Shown piece by piece: positions 24,053 through 32,562 of a DNA stretch of 64,000 nt. Both the position numbers and the translations under genes were made by a program. The notes under the pieces are model-generated. The model made no database searches. It was not told the DNA's origin and saw nothing but the letters and a program-made list of their open reading frames with translations. This DNA is from Betaproteobacteria bacterium. GTDB lineage: Bacteria > Pseudomonadota > Gammaproteobacteria > Burkholderiales > SG8-39. The stretch is taken from assembly GCA_009693435.1 (NCBI GenBank), contig SHXF01000005.1, positions 9,765-73,764 on the forward strand. The letters run 5' to 3'. Every line of letters starts with the position of its first letter. Positions within the stretch are counted from its first letter, which is position 1.

Positions 24053-25021
24053 TCAATTTGCAGCTATGCCCAGCCCCTTGATCAGCTTCCCGAATTTCGC
24101 GACGTCCGAGGCAATCATCGCGCCGAAGTTTTCGGGCGTGCTGCTTGCGGGATCGAATCCGAGACCTGACAGGCGGGTTCGAACGTCTGATGCGTTCACT
24201 GCCTTTACGGTTTCGGCATTGAGCAGGGCGATGGCGTCGCGGGGCGTGCCCGCTGGTGCCAGCAGGCCTATCCAGCCTTCGAATATAAAACCCGGAAGCG
24301 CGGATTCGGCAACGGTCGGCAGTTCCGGCAAGACTGCCCAGCGTTTGCTTCCTATAACCCCCAGGCCGCGCAACTTTCCGTTGCGGATGTGCGGCACCGC
24401 TGCAATGCCGTTGATCGCGACCGGCACTTCTCCGCTGATCTGCGCGGTCACCAGGGCGGCGAACCCCTTGTAGGGGACATGCACGATATCGACGCCGGCC
24501 AGATTCTTGAATAGCTCGAATGCAATGTGTGCCGCGCCGCCAACCCCGGAGGAACCGTAGCTGAGCTTGCCAGGTGTGGCTTTCGCAAGCGCGATGAACT
24601 CGGCTGCGGACGAAACCTGCACCGACGGATGCACGGCCAGCACAAGGTTATAGGTGCCAACCACGTTGATTGCTGCGAAATCCCTGACCGGATCCCAGCT
24701 GATTTTTTGCAGATGCGGCAGCATGGTATGTCCATCGGTAGTCATGAGGATGGTGTAGCCGTCCGGCGTAGACCTTGCCGTCGCTTCGGTGCCAATGCTT
24801 CCACCCGCGCCGCTGCGGTTCTCCACGACCAGCGGCTGTCCGATATTCGCGCCGATTTTCTGGGCAATTTCCCGGGCGATCGTGTCCAGTCCACCACCCG
24901 CGGGGAACGGCACGATCATGCGTATGGGTCTAGCCGGATAACCCTGAGCGATCCCTGACCCGCCGTGGGAGAGAATCGCTGCGCAGGAAACGAGCGTGGC
25001 TACAAGCGAGGCTGAACGCAT
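24053..25021 (-). CDS. Bug/TctC-family periplasmic solute-binding protein, downstream of Rieske oxygenases
   Basis: A 322-residue exported receptor with signal peptide (VATLVSCAAILSHGGSGIAQG), IVPFPAGGGLDTIAREIA, VVENRSGAGGSIGTEATA, TPDGYTILMTT and VPYKGFAALVTAQISG, all canonical. The ATG at 25021 is chosen over an in-frame GTG at 25030 because AGGTGA at 25027-25032 is correctly spaced for the ATG. It follows the first Rieske oxygenase stop by 9 bases and so is the third gene of a likely oxygenase operon. The context suggests that it binds the aromatic acid that those oxygenases attack. Ligand not known. Confidence 0.92.
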   Translation of the reverse strand: MRSASLVATLVSCAAILSHGGSGIAQGYPARPIRMIVPFPAGGGLDTIAREIAQKIGANIGQPLVVENRSGAGGSIGTEATARSTPDGYTILMTTDGHTMLPHLQKISWDPVRDFAAINVVGTYNLVLAVHPSVQVSSAAEFIALAKATPGKLSYGSSGVGGAAHIAFELFKNLAGVDIVHVPYKGFAALVTAQISGEVPVAINGIAAVPHIRNGKLRGLGVIGSKRWAVLPELPTVAESALPGFIFEGWIGLLAPAGTPRDAIALLNAETVKAVNASDVRTRLSGLGFDPASSTPENFGAMIASDVAKFGKLIKGLGIAAN

Positions 25022-25030
25022 GGCTGTCAC

Positions 25031-26293
25031 CTATGAAGTTCGCCGGTGTTCGGGCAGCAGTGGGGAGAAATCCTGCCAGGCAGTGCCGCGCGGCTTTTCG
25101 AATCGTTCGCTTTGCACCCGGTCGAAGTTCTCGCATTCAATCCCGGTCGGCGCCTCGCCCGCGACCGCGGCGTCGGCGATGCGCAATAGCAGACGCCGCA
25201 TTGCGATCACTGCCACGTCGATGTGGCTCAGACGTTCGCGCGTCCGGTCCATGATCAGCCCCTGTGATTCGTTCATCGCGTGGTCTTCGGTCACGATGCC
25301 CTCGATGCCGGACAGGTTGCGGGTTTTCTGCGCGATGCGATCGATCAGGTAGTCGTTCCCGGCGTTACGCAACTTGCGATACTCCTTGTCGACCCAGTGT
25401 CCGCCCACGCCCACGCGACGCTCGACGTTGAGCGGGCCGCCTATCGGGCTGTAGAGCCACTGGATGTGCCAGGTGCTTTGGTCGTCGCGCGGCATCCAGA
25501 AATTCACCATGCGCTCGCCGGTCTTGAGATTGACGGGCGGCACCACGGTGCATGCGGGGGGAATGAAAGGGATGATGGTTACGACGTCGGTGGTCTCGTC
25601 CTTGTCCTGCTCCGAGATCAGCCGCATACCATATGCAGTGCTCTGGACAAAGGTGCGCGGCGACAGGTCATCGGAGGTCTGTGGACCGCTCTGGTCGATG
25701 ATGCCCACCAGCGGCAGGCCGCGCTTGGTGATCGGCAGGCGCCGGTGCAGGATCGGCGCGTGCGCCATGTCCAGGCCGCCCTCGACCGCCTGCGCGAAAT
25801 TGCACTCCTCAAGAATCTTGAATGCGTGCGAAGGCTGTTTCACCCAGCCGAACTCGCGAAACGGAGGTGTCTTGTCCGCGGGGCCCATGTAGGCCCAGAC
25901 CGCGCCAGCGGATTCGCGCACCGGGTAGCTCTTCGTTCGCACCCGGTCCTTGTAGCCGTGGGTCGGCGCCTCGGTGGGCATATCCACGCACTTTCCCGCG
26001 ACGTTGAATTTCCAGCCGTGATAGACGCAGCGCAGGCCGCCCTCTTCGTTGACCCCGAAGAACAAGGACACGCGGCGGTGCGGGCAGGATTCATCGAGCA
26101 GGCCGACACGGCCTTGGCTGTCGCGGAAGGCGACGAGATGTTCACCGAGGGCCTTGACGCGGACCGGCGGGCAGTCCGGCGCAGGCAATTCTTCGGACAG
26201 CAGCACCGGCAGCCAGAAGCGCCGGAACAGCGTGCCCATCGGCGTACCCGGCCCAACGCGGGTGAGCCGCTCGTTGTCTTCCTTGGTCAGCAT
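25031..26293 (-). CDS. Rieske-type aromatic ring-hydroxylating oxygenase, large subunit
   Basis: A 420-residue protein of the phthalate 4,5-dioxygenase type. The Rieske 2Fe-2S ligands are CPHR (about 70) and CVYHGW (about 89). The mononuclear iron site is GGLDMAHAPILHRR, the standard Asp-x2-His-x4-His. NPFLRRFWLPVLL-like N-terminus (TLFRRFWLPVLLSEEL) is shared with the neighbouring paralogue. Such enzymes insert O2 into aromatic acids or demethylate them, fed by a separate reductase; no reductase or ferredoxin gene is in the window. AAGGAGGATTC stands before the ATG. It lies between its paralogue (9-base gap) and a Bug receptor gene. Substrate unknown. Confidence 0.92.
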   Translation of the reverse strand: MLTKEDNERLTRVGPGTPMGTLFRRFWLPVLLSEELPAPDCPPVRVKALGEHLVAFRDSQGRVGLLDESCPHRRVSLFFGVNEEGGLRCVYHGWKFNVAGKCVDMPTEAPTHGYKDRVRTKSYPVRESAGAVWAYMGPADKTPPFREFGWVKQPSHAFKILEECNFAQAVEGGLDMAHAPILHRRLPITKRGLPLVGIIDQSGPQTSDDLSPRTFVQSTAYGMRLISEQDKDETTDVVTIIPFIPPACTVVPPVNLKTGERMVNFWMPRDDQSTWHIQWLYSPIGGPLNVERRVGVGGHWVDKEYRKLRNAGNDYLIDRIAQKTRNLSGIEGIVTEDHAMNESQGLIMDRTRERLSHIDVAVIAMRRLLLRIADAAVAGEAPTGIECENFDRVQSERFEKPRGTAWQDFSPLLPEHRRTS

Positions 26294-26302
26294 GAATCCT
26301 CC

Positions 26303-27577
26303 TTACGCCTTGCCAGAATTGTTTTCCGGTGGCGCGATGCCCGCGTCCTCCGCGGGGCTGATCGTCTTCCAGGGCGTGGCGGCGGGCTTCAGGTAGTCGC
26401 GCCCGCCGATTTGCACATAGGGAATGAACGGATCCAGGCCGGGAAGCTCGCCGCCCGCGGCGCAGATTTCGAGCGCCTCCAGCAGTATGCGCCGCAGTTC
26501 CACGACCGGCAGGTCGGCCTCGAGCAGATGCTCCCTGCTGCGGTCCACCACCGGCCCCTGGATCTCGGCCAGCATGTGATCTTCGATGATGATGCCCTGC
26601 ACGCCGTTGTAGGAGCGGGACTTCATCGCATCCCGGTCCTGAAGGTAGCGGTTGTCGATATTGCGCAGTTTGCGGAAACTCGTGTCCAGTCCTTCGAGGC
26701 CGCGGGTTCTCCGGTAACCCGGGTCGATCGGTTTGTCGGCGTTGTACAGATGTATGAAATGCCAGCAGCTCGTGTCATCGCGTGGCACGAAGGCGAAGCC
26801 GCGGCCGTCCCCCGAGTTGGCCACCGGCCAGACAAACAGGAACGCGGGCATCACGAACGGCGTGATGCGTATGTAGTCCTGCCCGTCATTTGCGGGCTGC
26901 ACCGCCACCGAGCGCAGGCCGTAGCCGGTGCGCTCGACTTCCATCGTCGAGGATCCGAGTTCCGAGCGCACGATCTCGAGGAGTGACTTGCCGGCTTTGG
27001 CTTCGTCGTCTTTGAGCGTGCGGTGAATCGGTGTGTGGACCGTGTCGAGATCACGCTCCATGCCTTGCAGGAAATTGGCTTCGTGCAGAACCTTCCATAC
27101 GCCGCGGTGCGCAGGCGGTACCGCCATCCATCCGAACTCGCGGAATGGCGGCATTGTGGCCGCGGGACCCATGTACGCCCAGACTGCACCGCCCGCTTCG
27201 CGCGTCGGGTACGCCGTAGTGACAATCTGAGGCTTGGCATTCGCTGGGCCGGTGTAGTTGGGCATGTCCACGCAGGCGCCGTTCAGGTCGAACTTCCAGC
27301 CGTGAAAAATGCAGCGCAGTCCTCCCTGCTCATTGCGGCCGAACGACAGCGAGGCGCCGCGGTGCGGGCAGGCATCGTGCAACAGGCCGACGCGGCCCTG
27401 CGTGTCGCGAAAAGCGACCAGGTCCTCGCACAGGATGCGCACCGGCACCGGCGCACAGTCGGGCGCGGGCAATTCCTCCGACAGCAGTACCGGCAGCCAG
27501 TAGCGCCGGAACAGGTTACCCATCGGGGTTCCCGGACCGACCCGGGTGAGTCGTTCGTTTTGGTCCGTGGTCAGCAT
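26303..27577 (-). CDS. Rieske-type oxygenase large subunit, paralogue with altered iron-site spacing
   Basis: A 424-residue paralogue of the next gene, starting LTTDQNERLTRVGPGTPMGN against its neighbour's LTKEDNERLTRVGPGTPMGT. Rieske ligands CPHRG and CIFHGW are intact. The mononuclear iron motif reads DLDTVHTPIHRTL: Asp-x2-His-x3-His, one residue shorter than the usual His-x4-His of the neighbouring copy. The bases were checked on the reverse strand and there is no frameshift. This could move the iron ligand or mean the second His is supplied differently. The ATG at 27577 has AAGGGAG about 11 bases upstream. It is the first gene of the oxygenase-oxygenase-Bug operon. Two large subunits could form a mixed oligomer or serve separate substrates. 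Confidence 0.88.
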   Translation of the reverse strand: MLTTDQNERLTRVGPGTPMGNLFRRYWLPVLLSEELPAPDCAPVPVRILCEDLVAFRDTQGRVGLLHDACPHRGASLSFGRNEQGGLRCIFHGWKFDLNGACVDMPNYTGPANAKPQIVTTAYPTREAGGAVWAYMGPAATMPPFREFGWMAVPPAHRGVWKVLHEANFLQGMERDLDTVHTPIHRTLKDDEAKAGKSLLEIVRSELGSSTMEVERTGYGLRSVAVQPANDGQDYIRITPFVMPAFLFVWPVANSGDGRGFAFVPRDDTSCWHFIHLYNADKPIDPGYRRTRGLEGLDTSFRKLRNIDNRYLQDRDAMKSRSYNGVQGIIIEDHMLAEIQGPVVDRSREHLLEADLPVVELRRILLEALEICAAGGELPGLDPFIPYVQIGGRDYLKPAATPWKTISPAEDAGIAPPENNSGKA

Positions 27578-27653
27578 GGTGACCGTTTCTCCCTTCCTGC
27601 TCCTGGCTGGGAGAGCGCAGCGTGGCACGCTGCTTCAAATATGACTCGGGTGC

Positions 27654-27929
27654 TCACAATTCGAGCACCGAACCAAGCCGCCGGGCAGCACCAAGAGCAT
27701 TTCCGCTGGCGACGAGGCTATGAGCGTCAAGCGCAGCCTGCAGCAGCTTTCCCAGATTCTCGGCCCTGGTTTCCAGCAGATCTGCCTCAACTTGCCGGAT
27801 CAGGTCATCGAGTTCTGCCTCGCGATAGATGCACTGCTCGGGTTCTGGAGACATCTCCAGCATGGCAACCAATTCCCGGAGGGTGCTTTCGGCGTAGTTC
27901 ATGACAGGAGACGATCGATTTGGATCCAT
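27654..27929 (-). CDS. Small acidic helical protein of unknown function
   Basis: A 91-residue protein with no family I recognise. It is mostly predicted helix, rich in Glu and Leu (EQCIYREAELDDLIRQVEAD, then ENLGKLLQAALDAHSLVA), and has no signal peptide or membrane segment. A GGAGGAACA ribosome site directly before the ATG is among the best in the window and is the main reason for calling it real. It lies 76 bases upstream of the second Rieske gene on the same strand, so it may be the leader gene of that operon. Confidence 0.55.
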   Translation of the reverse strand: MDPNRSSPVMNYAESTLRELVAMLEMSPEPEQCIYREAELDDLIRQVEADLLETRAENLGKLLQAALDAHSLVASGNALGAARRLGSVLEL

Positions 27930-28232
27930 TGTTCCTCCGACGATATCAGGGAATTATCCTCCACTTGTTGCGTCAGGCCGTGCCAAAGGTGTTCCGGATT
28001 CCCGATTCTGTCGAAAATGAAAGCTCTCGAAGCGCTCAATGCCTGCCGCTTCAATGCTGATGGTGGGCCGGACGGGAATGCCGTCGCAGTTACAGGGGCG
28101 GATGATCCGAGTGCGGCAACGACACGGTTTGCGTCACCCGCAACGGCCCGAACCATCGCCGCCAGCCAAGGCATAATGCGGGCGGCATCGAGAAAGCGAC
28201 GCGGTTCAATCGAAGTGGGGAGGGACAAACAG
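27930..28232. other. Divergent intergenic region before the TRAP system
   Basis: About 300 bases between the small helical protein (minus) and the DctP gene (plus). The frame of dctP is open through much of it but has no family similarity, so it is treated as non-coding. Promoters for both directions should lie here; I could not pick out a convincing -35/-10 pair. Confidence 0.4.
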
Positions 28233-29300
28233 ATGGCTGATACAAAATTGACTGACGAATTTTTCACCAGCCGGGGACGGCGCGGCGTTATGTGCGGAGC
28301 GCGCAGGATGCTGCGGCGCGCTTTGCTCGGCGTGGTGCTGGTTTCATTGCCGCTGGCGGCGACGGCGCAGACCGTGCTGAAATTCGCCGTGACCATACCG
28401 CCTGCGAATCCCATGGTGGCGGAATTGTTCCAGGTCTGGGCGAAGAAAGTGGCCGATGCTTCCGGCGGCGAAGTCACCGTTCAGGTGTTCGCCGGACCCA
28501 CGCTCGCCAATCCCGGCAACGTCTGGGAACGCACGGTGAACGGGGTCGCGGACATCGGCTTCGGCATTCACGGCGCGGTCGGCGTGCCCTTTCCAAAGAC
28601 CGTGGTCACCAGTCTGCCTTTCATGGTAGATGACCTGCCGAGCGGTTCGGTCGCATTATGGCGCTTGTATGCCAACGGCCTGATCGCCGATGAGCACAAG
28701 GATGTAAAGGTGCTGGCGCTGGTGACTTCGCCCGCTCAGGGCATCAGTTCCAAGAAGGCGATCAACACGCTCGCCGACTTGAAGGGTGTGAAAATCCGCT
28801 CTGCCGATCGCATCGTTGCCGACATCGCAACCGCGCTGGGTGCCACGCCGATCTCGGTGCCGGCCCCGGAGACATACCAGGCGCTCAGTTCCGGCGTGGT
28901 GACGGCGTCATTTGCCGGCTGGACGCTGATCAGCACCTTCAAGCTGTTCGAGCAGGTCAACAACCACCTCGAAAGCGCGCTGGGTTCGCCCCCTGGATTC
29001 ATCGTCATGAACCGGCAGTCCTACGACAAGCTTTCGCCCCGTGGCAAGGCGGCCATCGATCAGAATTCGGGGGAAGTCTATTCGCTTGCCTTTGGCGAGT
29101 GGTTCCAGAAGAACGCGGCGCAGGGACGCGAAATGGTGAAGAAGATCCCCAGCCAGAATATCTACTCGCTGAACCCGCAGGAACTGGAGCGCTGGAAGCA
29201 GGTCACCGCGCCCATCATCAAGGGCTGGATGGACCGCACGCCGGGCGGCGACAAGGTGGTCGAAACGTATCGCGCCGAACTGAAGAAACTGGGCAAGTAG
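28233..29300 (+). CDS. TRAP transporter solute-binding protein (DctP family)
   Basis: A 355-residue periplasmic binding protein. The signal sequence is preceded by about 25 polar residues (n-region with RRMLRRALLGVVLVSLPLAA, cleavage after ATAQ). The mature part shows TVLKFAVTIPPANPMVAELF, WAKKVADASGGEVTVQVF, GTL-like PTLANPGN, LKGVKIRSADRIVADI (the conserved Arg that clamps the carboxylate) and MNRQSYDKLSPRGKAAID. GGGGAGGG lies 9 bases before the ATG at 28233; ATGs at 28290 and 28308 would also keep the signal. The fused DctQM gene follows by 31 bases. The conserved Arg indicates a carboxylate ligand; identity unknown. Confidence 0.92.
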   Translation: MADTKLTDEFFTSRGRRGVMCGARRMLRRALLGVVLVSLPLAATAQTVLKFAVTIPPANPMVAELFQVWAKKVADASGGEVTVQVFAGPTLANPGNVWERTVNGVADIGFGIHGAVGVPFPKTVVTSLPFMVDDLPSGSVALWRLYANGLIADEHKDVKVLALVTSPAQGISSKKAINTLADLKGVKIRSADRIVADIATALGATPISVPAPETYQALSSGVVTASFAGWTLISTFKLFEQVNNHLESALGSPPGFIVMNRQSYDKLSPRGKAAIDQNSGEVYSLAFGEWFQKNAAQGREMVKKIPSQNIYSLNPQELERWKQVTAPIIKGWMDRTPGGDKVVETYRAELKKLGK

Positions 29301-29331
29301 CCGTTCGCCGGCTCGGAGGGGAACTGTCGTA

Positions 29332-31275
29332 ATGCAGCCGGCGGGGCTTGCCCGGGCGGATGCGGTTTCGATCGCGCTGACGCAGCGCATCGCCTTCGCC
29401 GGCGTGATGGGCATGCTGATCATCGGCATTCTCACCACCATAGACGTGGTGATACTGCGGGCGCTGTTCAACGCGCCCATCCCCGGTTCAAACGAGTTTC
29501 TCAACACGATTTTCGCGGTGGCCATCGCGGCCGTGCTGGCGAGCGGGCTGGCGCAGCGTGCCACGCTCGAAATCGACATACTGCAGAAACGACTGGGCGA
29601 TCGCGCCACCGGCTGGTTGCGGGCAATAGGCAACGGATTGTTTCTGGCGGCGCTGGTGCTGATAGCGTGGCGCGTGGCCGTGCACAGCTGGGACGCCTAC
29701 CTGCGCAATCTGTCCACGGTGATCCTGCAGTGGAAGACCTGGCCTTTTCTGTGGACCATCACGGCGCTGTTCTTCATCTGCGTGCCGGTGCAGTTCATTG
29801 TGTTCTGCTCCTCGGTGGCCACGGCGCTGAAGGGCGGATTCGCGGGGCGGGCGGGACCCGAGGCTGCCGGCAGCGTCTGGAATATGACCTTTGTCATCCT
29901 TGCCGCGATTGTCGTGGCAGCCGCGGTGATCTATTTCGGCATCGGCTGGAGCCAGGCAACGCTGTCGCGACACGGCATCGGTCTGGCGATCTTCTTTTTC
30001 TTTCTGCTGTGGGCCCTGATTCTGTTGTTCGTGCCGCTGGCGGCGGCTTTGGCGCTCTCCGGTCTTCTTGGTACCGCCGCACTGATGGGGTTTTCGCAGG
30101 CGTTCAGCGTGCTTGGATCGGAAACCGTCGGGCTCATCACCAATGCCGATCTGGCGGTCATTCCGCTATTCCTCATCATGGGCGGCTTTGCCACGGCAGG
30201 TGGCCTGTCTTCGGACATCTACCGCCTCGCGCACGCGCTGTTCGGTTTTCAGCGCGGCGGCCTGGCGCTGGCCACGATCGGCGGCTGCGCGGGGTTCGGT
30301 GCGCTCACGGGCTCGTCGCTTGCCACCGTCGCCACCATAGGCAGCGTTGCGTTGCCCGAGATGAAAGCACGCGGCTACTCTCCTGAACTGAGCACGGGCT
30401 GCATTGCGGCCGGCGGGACGCTCGGCCAGCTGGTGCCGCCCTCGACGGCGATCGTCATCTACGCGCTGCTGGTGGAGCAGTCGATCGGGCGCCTGTACAT
30501 CGCGGTGCTGATTCCAGCGCTGATGACGGCGCTGTTCTACATGCTGGCGGTCGGAGTCACCGTATGGCTGAAGCCGGAATCGGCGCCGGGCCGGGACAAG
30601 TTCGACATGGCGGAACTGCTGGCCGCGCTGAAGGGTTGCATTGGCGTATTCCTGATGTTCGGCGCGGTGATCGGCGGCATATATACCGGCATCTTCACCG
30701 CGACCGAAGCCGCGGCTGTAGGCGCGGTGATCGCGTTCGTCATTGCCTGGTGGCGCGGCAAGCTCGGGCGCGGCGCGCTGTGGAGCGTAGTCAGCGAAAC
30801 CACCCGTTCCACGGCGATGCTCTACTTCGTCATCATCGGCGCCATGGCGATTTCGTTCTTCATGGGCACTTCCGGACTGCCGGCCTGGCTCACCGAAGGG
30901 CTCACCGGTTCCGGCCTGCCGCGGCTTGCCATCATCATCCTGCTGGTGATCGTCTACATCATCCTTGGCTGCGTCATGGATTCGTTCACCATCATGATCA
31001 TCACCGCGCCGCTGGTTGCGTCGGTAATCGTGATCCTGGGCTACGACCCCATCTGGTGGGGAATCATGATGGTGGTGCTGGTCGAGATGGGCGTGGTGAC
31101 GCCGCCGTTCGGCCTGAATCTTTTCGTCATGAAAAGCATGGTGCCGGATGTGCCGCTTACCGCGATATTCCGCGGCGTCATGCCGTTCGTCATCGCCGAT
31201 ACGATCAAGGTGATATTGCTGATCGCGTTCCCCGCGCTGGTGCTGTGGCTGCCCAGCGTCGCCTTCAACCGATAG
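29332..31275 (+). CDS. Fused TRAP transporter permease (DctQ-DctM)
   Basis: A 647-residue membrane protein. The first 165 residues are a DctQ small subunit with four membrane segments (AFAGVMGMLIIGILTTIDVV, then a segment with ATLEIDIL). The rest is a DctM large subunit with about twelve segments: LAALALSGLLGTAALMG-type opening, the conserved CAGFGALTGSSLATVATIGS, IAAGGTLGQLVPPSTAIVIY, GAVIGGIYTGIFTATEAAA and VVTPPFGLNLFVM. Fusion of the two subunits is known in TRAP systems. It is a Na+-coupled importer fed by the DctP gene just upstream. GGAGGGGAA precedes the ATG. The enoyl-CoA hydratase gene follows by 22 bases, pointing to uptake and CoA-linked breakdown of one acid. Confidence 0.93.
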   Translation: MQPAGLARADAVSIALTQRIAFAGVMGMLIIGILTTIDVVILRALFNAPIPGSNEFLNTIFAVAIAAVLASGLAQRATLEIDILQKRLGDRATGWLRAIGNGLFLAALVLIAWRVAVHSWDAYLRNLSTVILQWKTWPFLWTITALFFICVPVQFIVFCSSVATALKGGFAGRAGPEAAGSVWNMTFVILAAIVVAAAVIYFGIGWSQATLSRHGIGLAIFFFFLLWALILLFVPLAAALALSGLLGTAALMGFSQAFSVLGSETVGLITNADLAVIPLFLIMGGFATAGGLSSDIYRLAHALFGFQRGGLALATIGGCAGFGALTGSSLATVATIGSVALPEMKARGYSPELSTGCIAAGGTLGQLVPPSTAIVIYALLVEQSIGRLYIAVLIPALMTALFYMLAVGVTVWLKPESAPGRDKFDMAELLAALKGCIGVFLMFGAVIGGIYTGIFTATEAAAVGAVIAFVIAWWRGKLGRGALWSVVSETTRSTAMLYFVIIGAMAISFFMGTSGLPAWLTEGLTGSGLPRLAIIILLVIVYIILGCVMDSFTIMIITAPLVASVIVILGYDPIWWGIMMVVLVEMGVVTPPFGLNLFVMKSMVPDVPLTAIFRGVMPFVIADTIKVILLIAFPALVLWLPSVAFNR

Positions 31276-31297
31276 GATCAACTATGAAAAAGCAATC

Positions 31298-32206
31298 ATG
31301 AGCACGGCAGAACCGCCCGCCGCGAAACACGAATACAAATACGAATACATCGGCTACGAAGTCGATTCCGACAATCTCGCGACGATCACCTTGAACAAGC
31401 CGGACACGATGAACGCCCTGTCCTGGCCGATGATGGAGGAACTCAAGGCCGCGCTGAAACGCGCCGAGCGCGACCCGAACGCGCACGTCATTATCCTAAA
31501 AGGGGCGGGGCGCTGTTTTTCAGTGGGCTACGATTTTCAGGAGACGCCGCCGGACAAGGTGGGCCGCGGCATCGGCCCCGCGGACGGTAGCCACGAACCG
31601 CGCGGCGTGCCCGAGTACGGCCGCGGCATCTGGAACAGTCGCGCGCACGTGCAGGGCCACATCGAGTACGAACGGGTCATCTGGGAATTATGGAAACCGG
31701 TGATCGCGCAGGTGCACGGCTATGCGCTTGCCGGCGCAAGCACCGTGGCGCTGGCCTGCGACCTGACGATGATGTCGGACGACGCGAAGATCGGCTATCC
31801 GCCGACCCGCTGGCTCGCCCCCGGTGACAACGTCGCCATCTACTGTTTCGTTGCCGGGCTGAAGAAGTCCAAGGAGATGATGTTCGGGCGCATGTTCAGC
31901 GGCAAGGAAGCGGCTGCGATGAACATGATCAATTACAGCTTTCCCGAGGAGAAACTCGAGGAAGAGACCCGCGCCATCGCCAAGCGCATCGCCACCATCC
32001 CGGCTGAATTGCTGATGCTCAACAAATCGGTTTGCAACCGCGTGTGGGAGCAGATCGGCATCAAGACGGCGATGGAAATGGGCGGTGAATTCGACAGCCT
32101 GGCGCACCTCGCCGACACCGGCCGCCCGATTCGCGAAGCGATACAGAAGCACGGCTCGCTGTCGAAGGCGCTGAAGGAACTGAACGAGCCTTGGGGCGGG
32201 GTGTAG
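31298..32206 (+). CDS. Enoyl-CoA hydratase family protein
   Basis: A 302-residue crotonase-fold protein. First oxyanion loop: GAGRCFSVGYDFQETPPDK (about 69). A 45-residue insertion rich in Gly, Arg and His follows (residues about 88-130). Second loop: VHGYALAGASTVALACDLTM, then DDAKIGYPPTRWLAPGDNV. In the place of the usual catalytic Glu pair the sequence has Tyr-Pro and Pro-Gly, so it may not be a hydratase. A short frame, MKKQS, ends at this gene's start (ATGA), possibly for coupling. It follows the TRAP permease by 22 bases. Related insert-bearing members act on aromatic or branched acyl-CoAs; substrate unknown. Confidence 0.85.
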   Translation: MSTAEPPAAKHEYKYEYIGYEVDSDNLATITLNKPDTMNALSWPMMEELKAALKRAERDPNAHVIILKGAGRCFSVGYDFQETPPDKVGRGIGPADGSHEPRGVPEYGRGIWNSRAHVQGHIEYERVIWELWKPVIAQVHGYALAGASTVALACDLTMMSDDAKIGYPPTRWLAPGDNVAIYCFVAGLKKSKEMMFGRMFSGKEAAAMNMINYSFPEEKLEEETRAIAKRIATIPAELLMLNKSVCNRVWEQIGIKTAMEMGGEFDSLAHLADTGRPIREAIQKHGSLSKALKELNEPWGGV

Positions 32207-32234
32207 CGGTCGCGTGGATTTCCCTCACCCCCCA

Positions 32235-32257
32235 CCCCTCTCCCGGGGGGAGAGGGG
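32235..32257. repeat. GC-rich hairpin element
   Basis: CCCCTCTCCC (32235-32244) and GGGAGAGGGG (32248-32257) form a perfect 10-base stem with a GGG loop, 29 bases after the hydratase stop codon. A sister hairpin (CCCTTCTCCC/GGGAGAAGGG) is at 39439-39461 and a 9-base version closes the tandem array at 32508-32528. No T-run follows, so it may stabilise mRNA ends rather than terminate. Confidence 0.75.
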
Positions 32258-32289
32258 AGACAACAGAAGGAATGATTTACCGTTGCTGT

Positions 32290-32542
32290 GCTGCCGGGAG
32301 AATATTGATTTGCCTCCCTCTGTCTCCGGGATAGGATTGATTTACATCCGTCTGCCTCCGGGAGAGGATTGATCTACATCCGTCTGCCTCCGGGAGAGGA
32401 TTGATCTACATCCCTCTGCCTCCGGGAGAGGATTGATTTACGTCCCCCTGCCACGGGGAGAGGATTGGTTTACATCCCTCTGTCTCCGGGAGAGGATTGA
32501 TTTACATCCCTCTCCCTCCGGGAGAGGGACTGAGGGTGAGGG
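32290..32542. repeat. 32-bp tandem repeat array (seven units plus partial)
   Basis: Seven contiguous 32-base units begin at 32290, 32322, 32354, 32386, 32418, 32450 and 32482, with an eighth partial. The consensus unit contains CCTCCGGGAGAGGATTGAT followed by TTACATCCCTCTG. Each junction (CCTCTGCCTCCGGGAGAGG) can fold as a small hairpin. There are no unique spacers, so it is not a CRISPR. The array ends at a full hairpin (32508-32528) and GGGTGAGGG, suggesting it grew from one REP-type element. It fills the gap between the enoyl-CoA hydratase and acyl-CoA ligase genes. Confidence 0.93.
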
Positions 32543-32562
32543 AAGCATCACCAGGTGCACAA

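Noticed and set aside
27720..28232. N-terminal extension of the TRAP DctP protein
   Set aside because: No ribosome site, overlaps the small minus-strand gene, and lacks similarity; the signal peptide needs the start near 28233 or later.
32290..32542. Possible CRISPR array (regular short repeats)
   Set aside because: Units are contiguous with no unique spacers and no cas genes are near; this is a tandem repeat.
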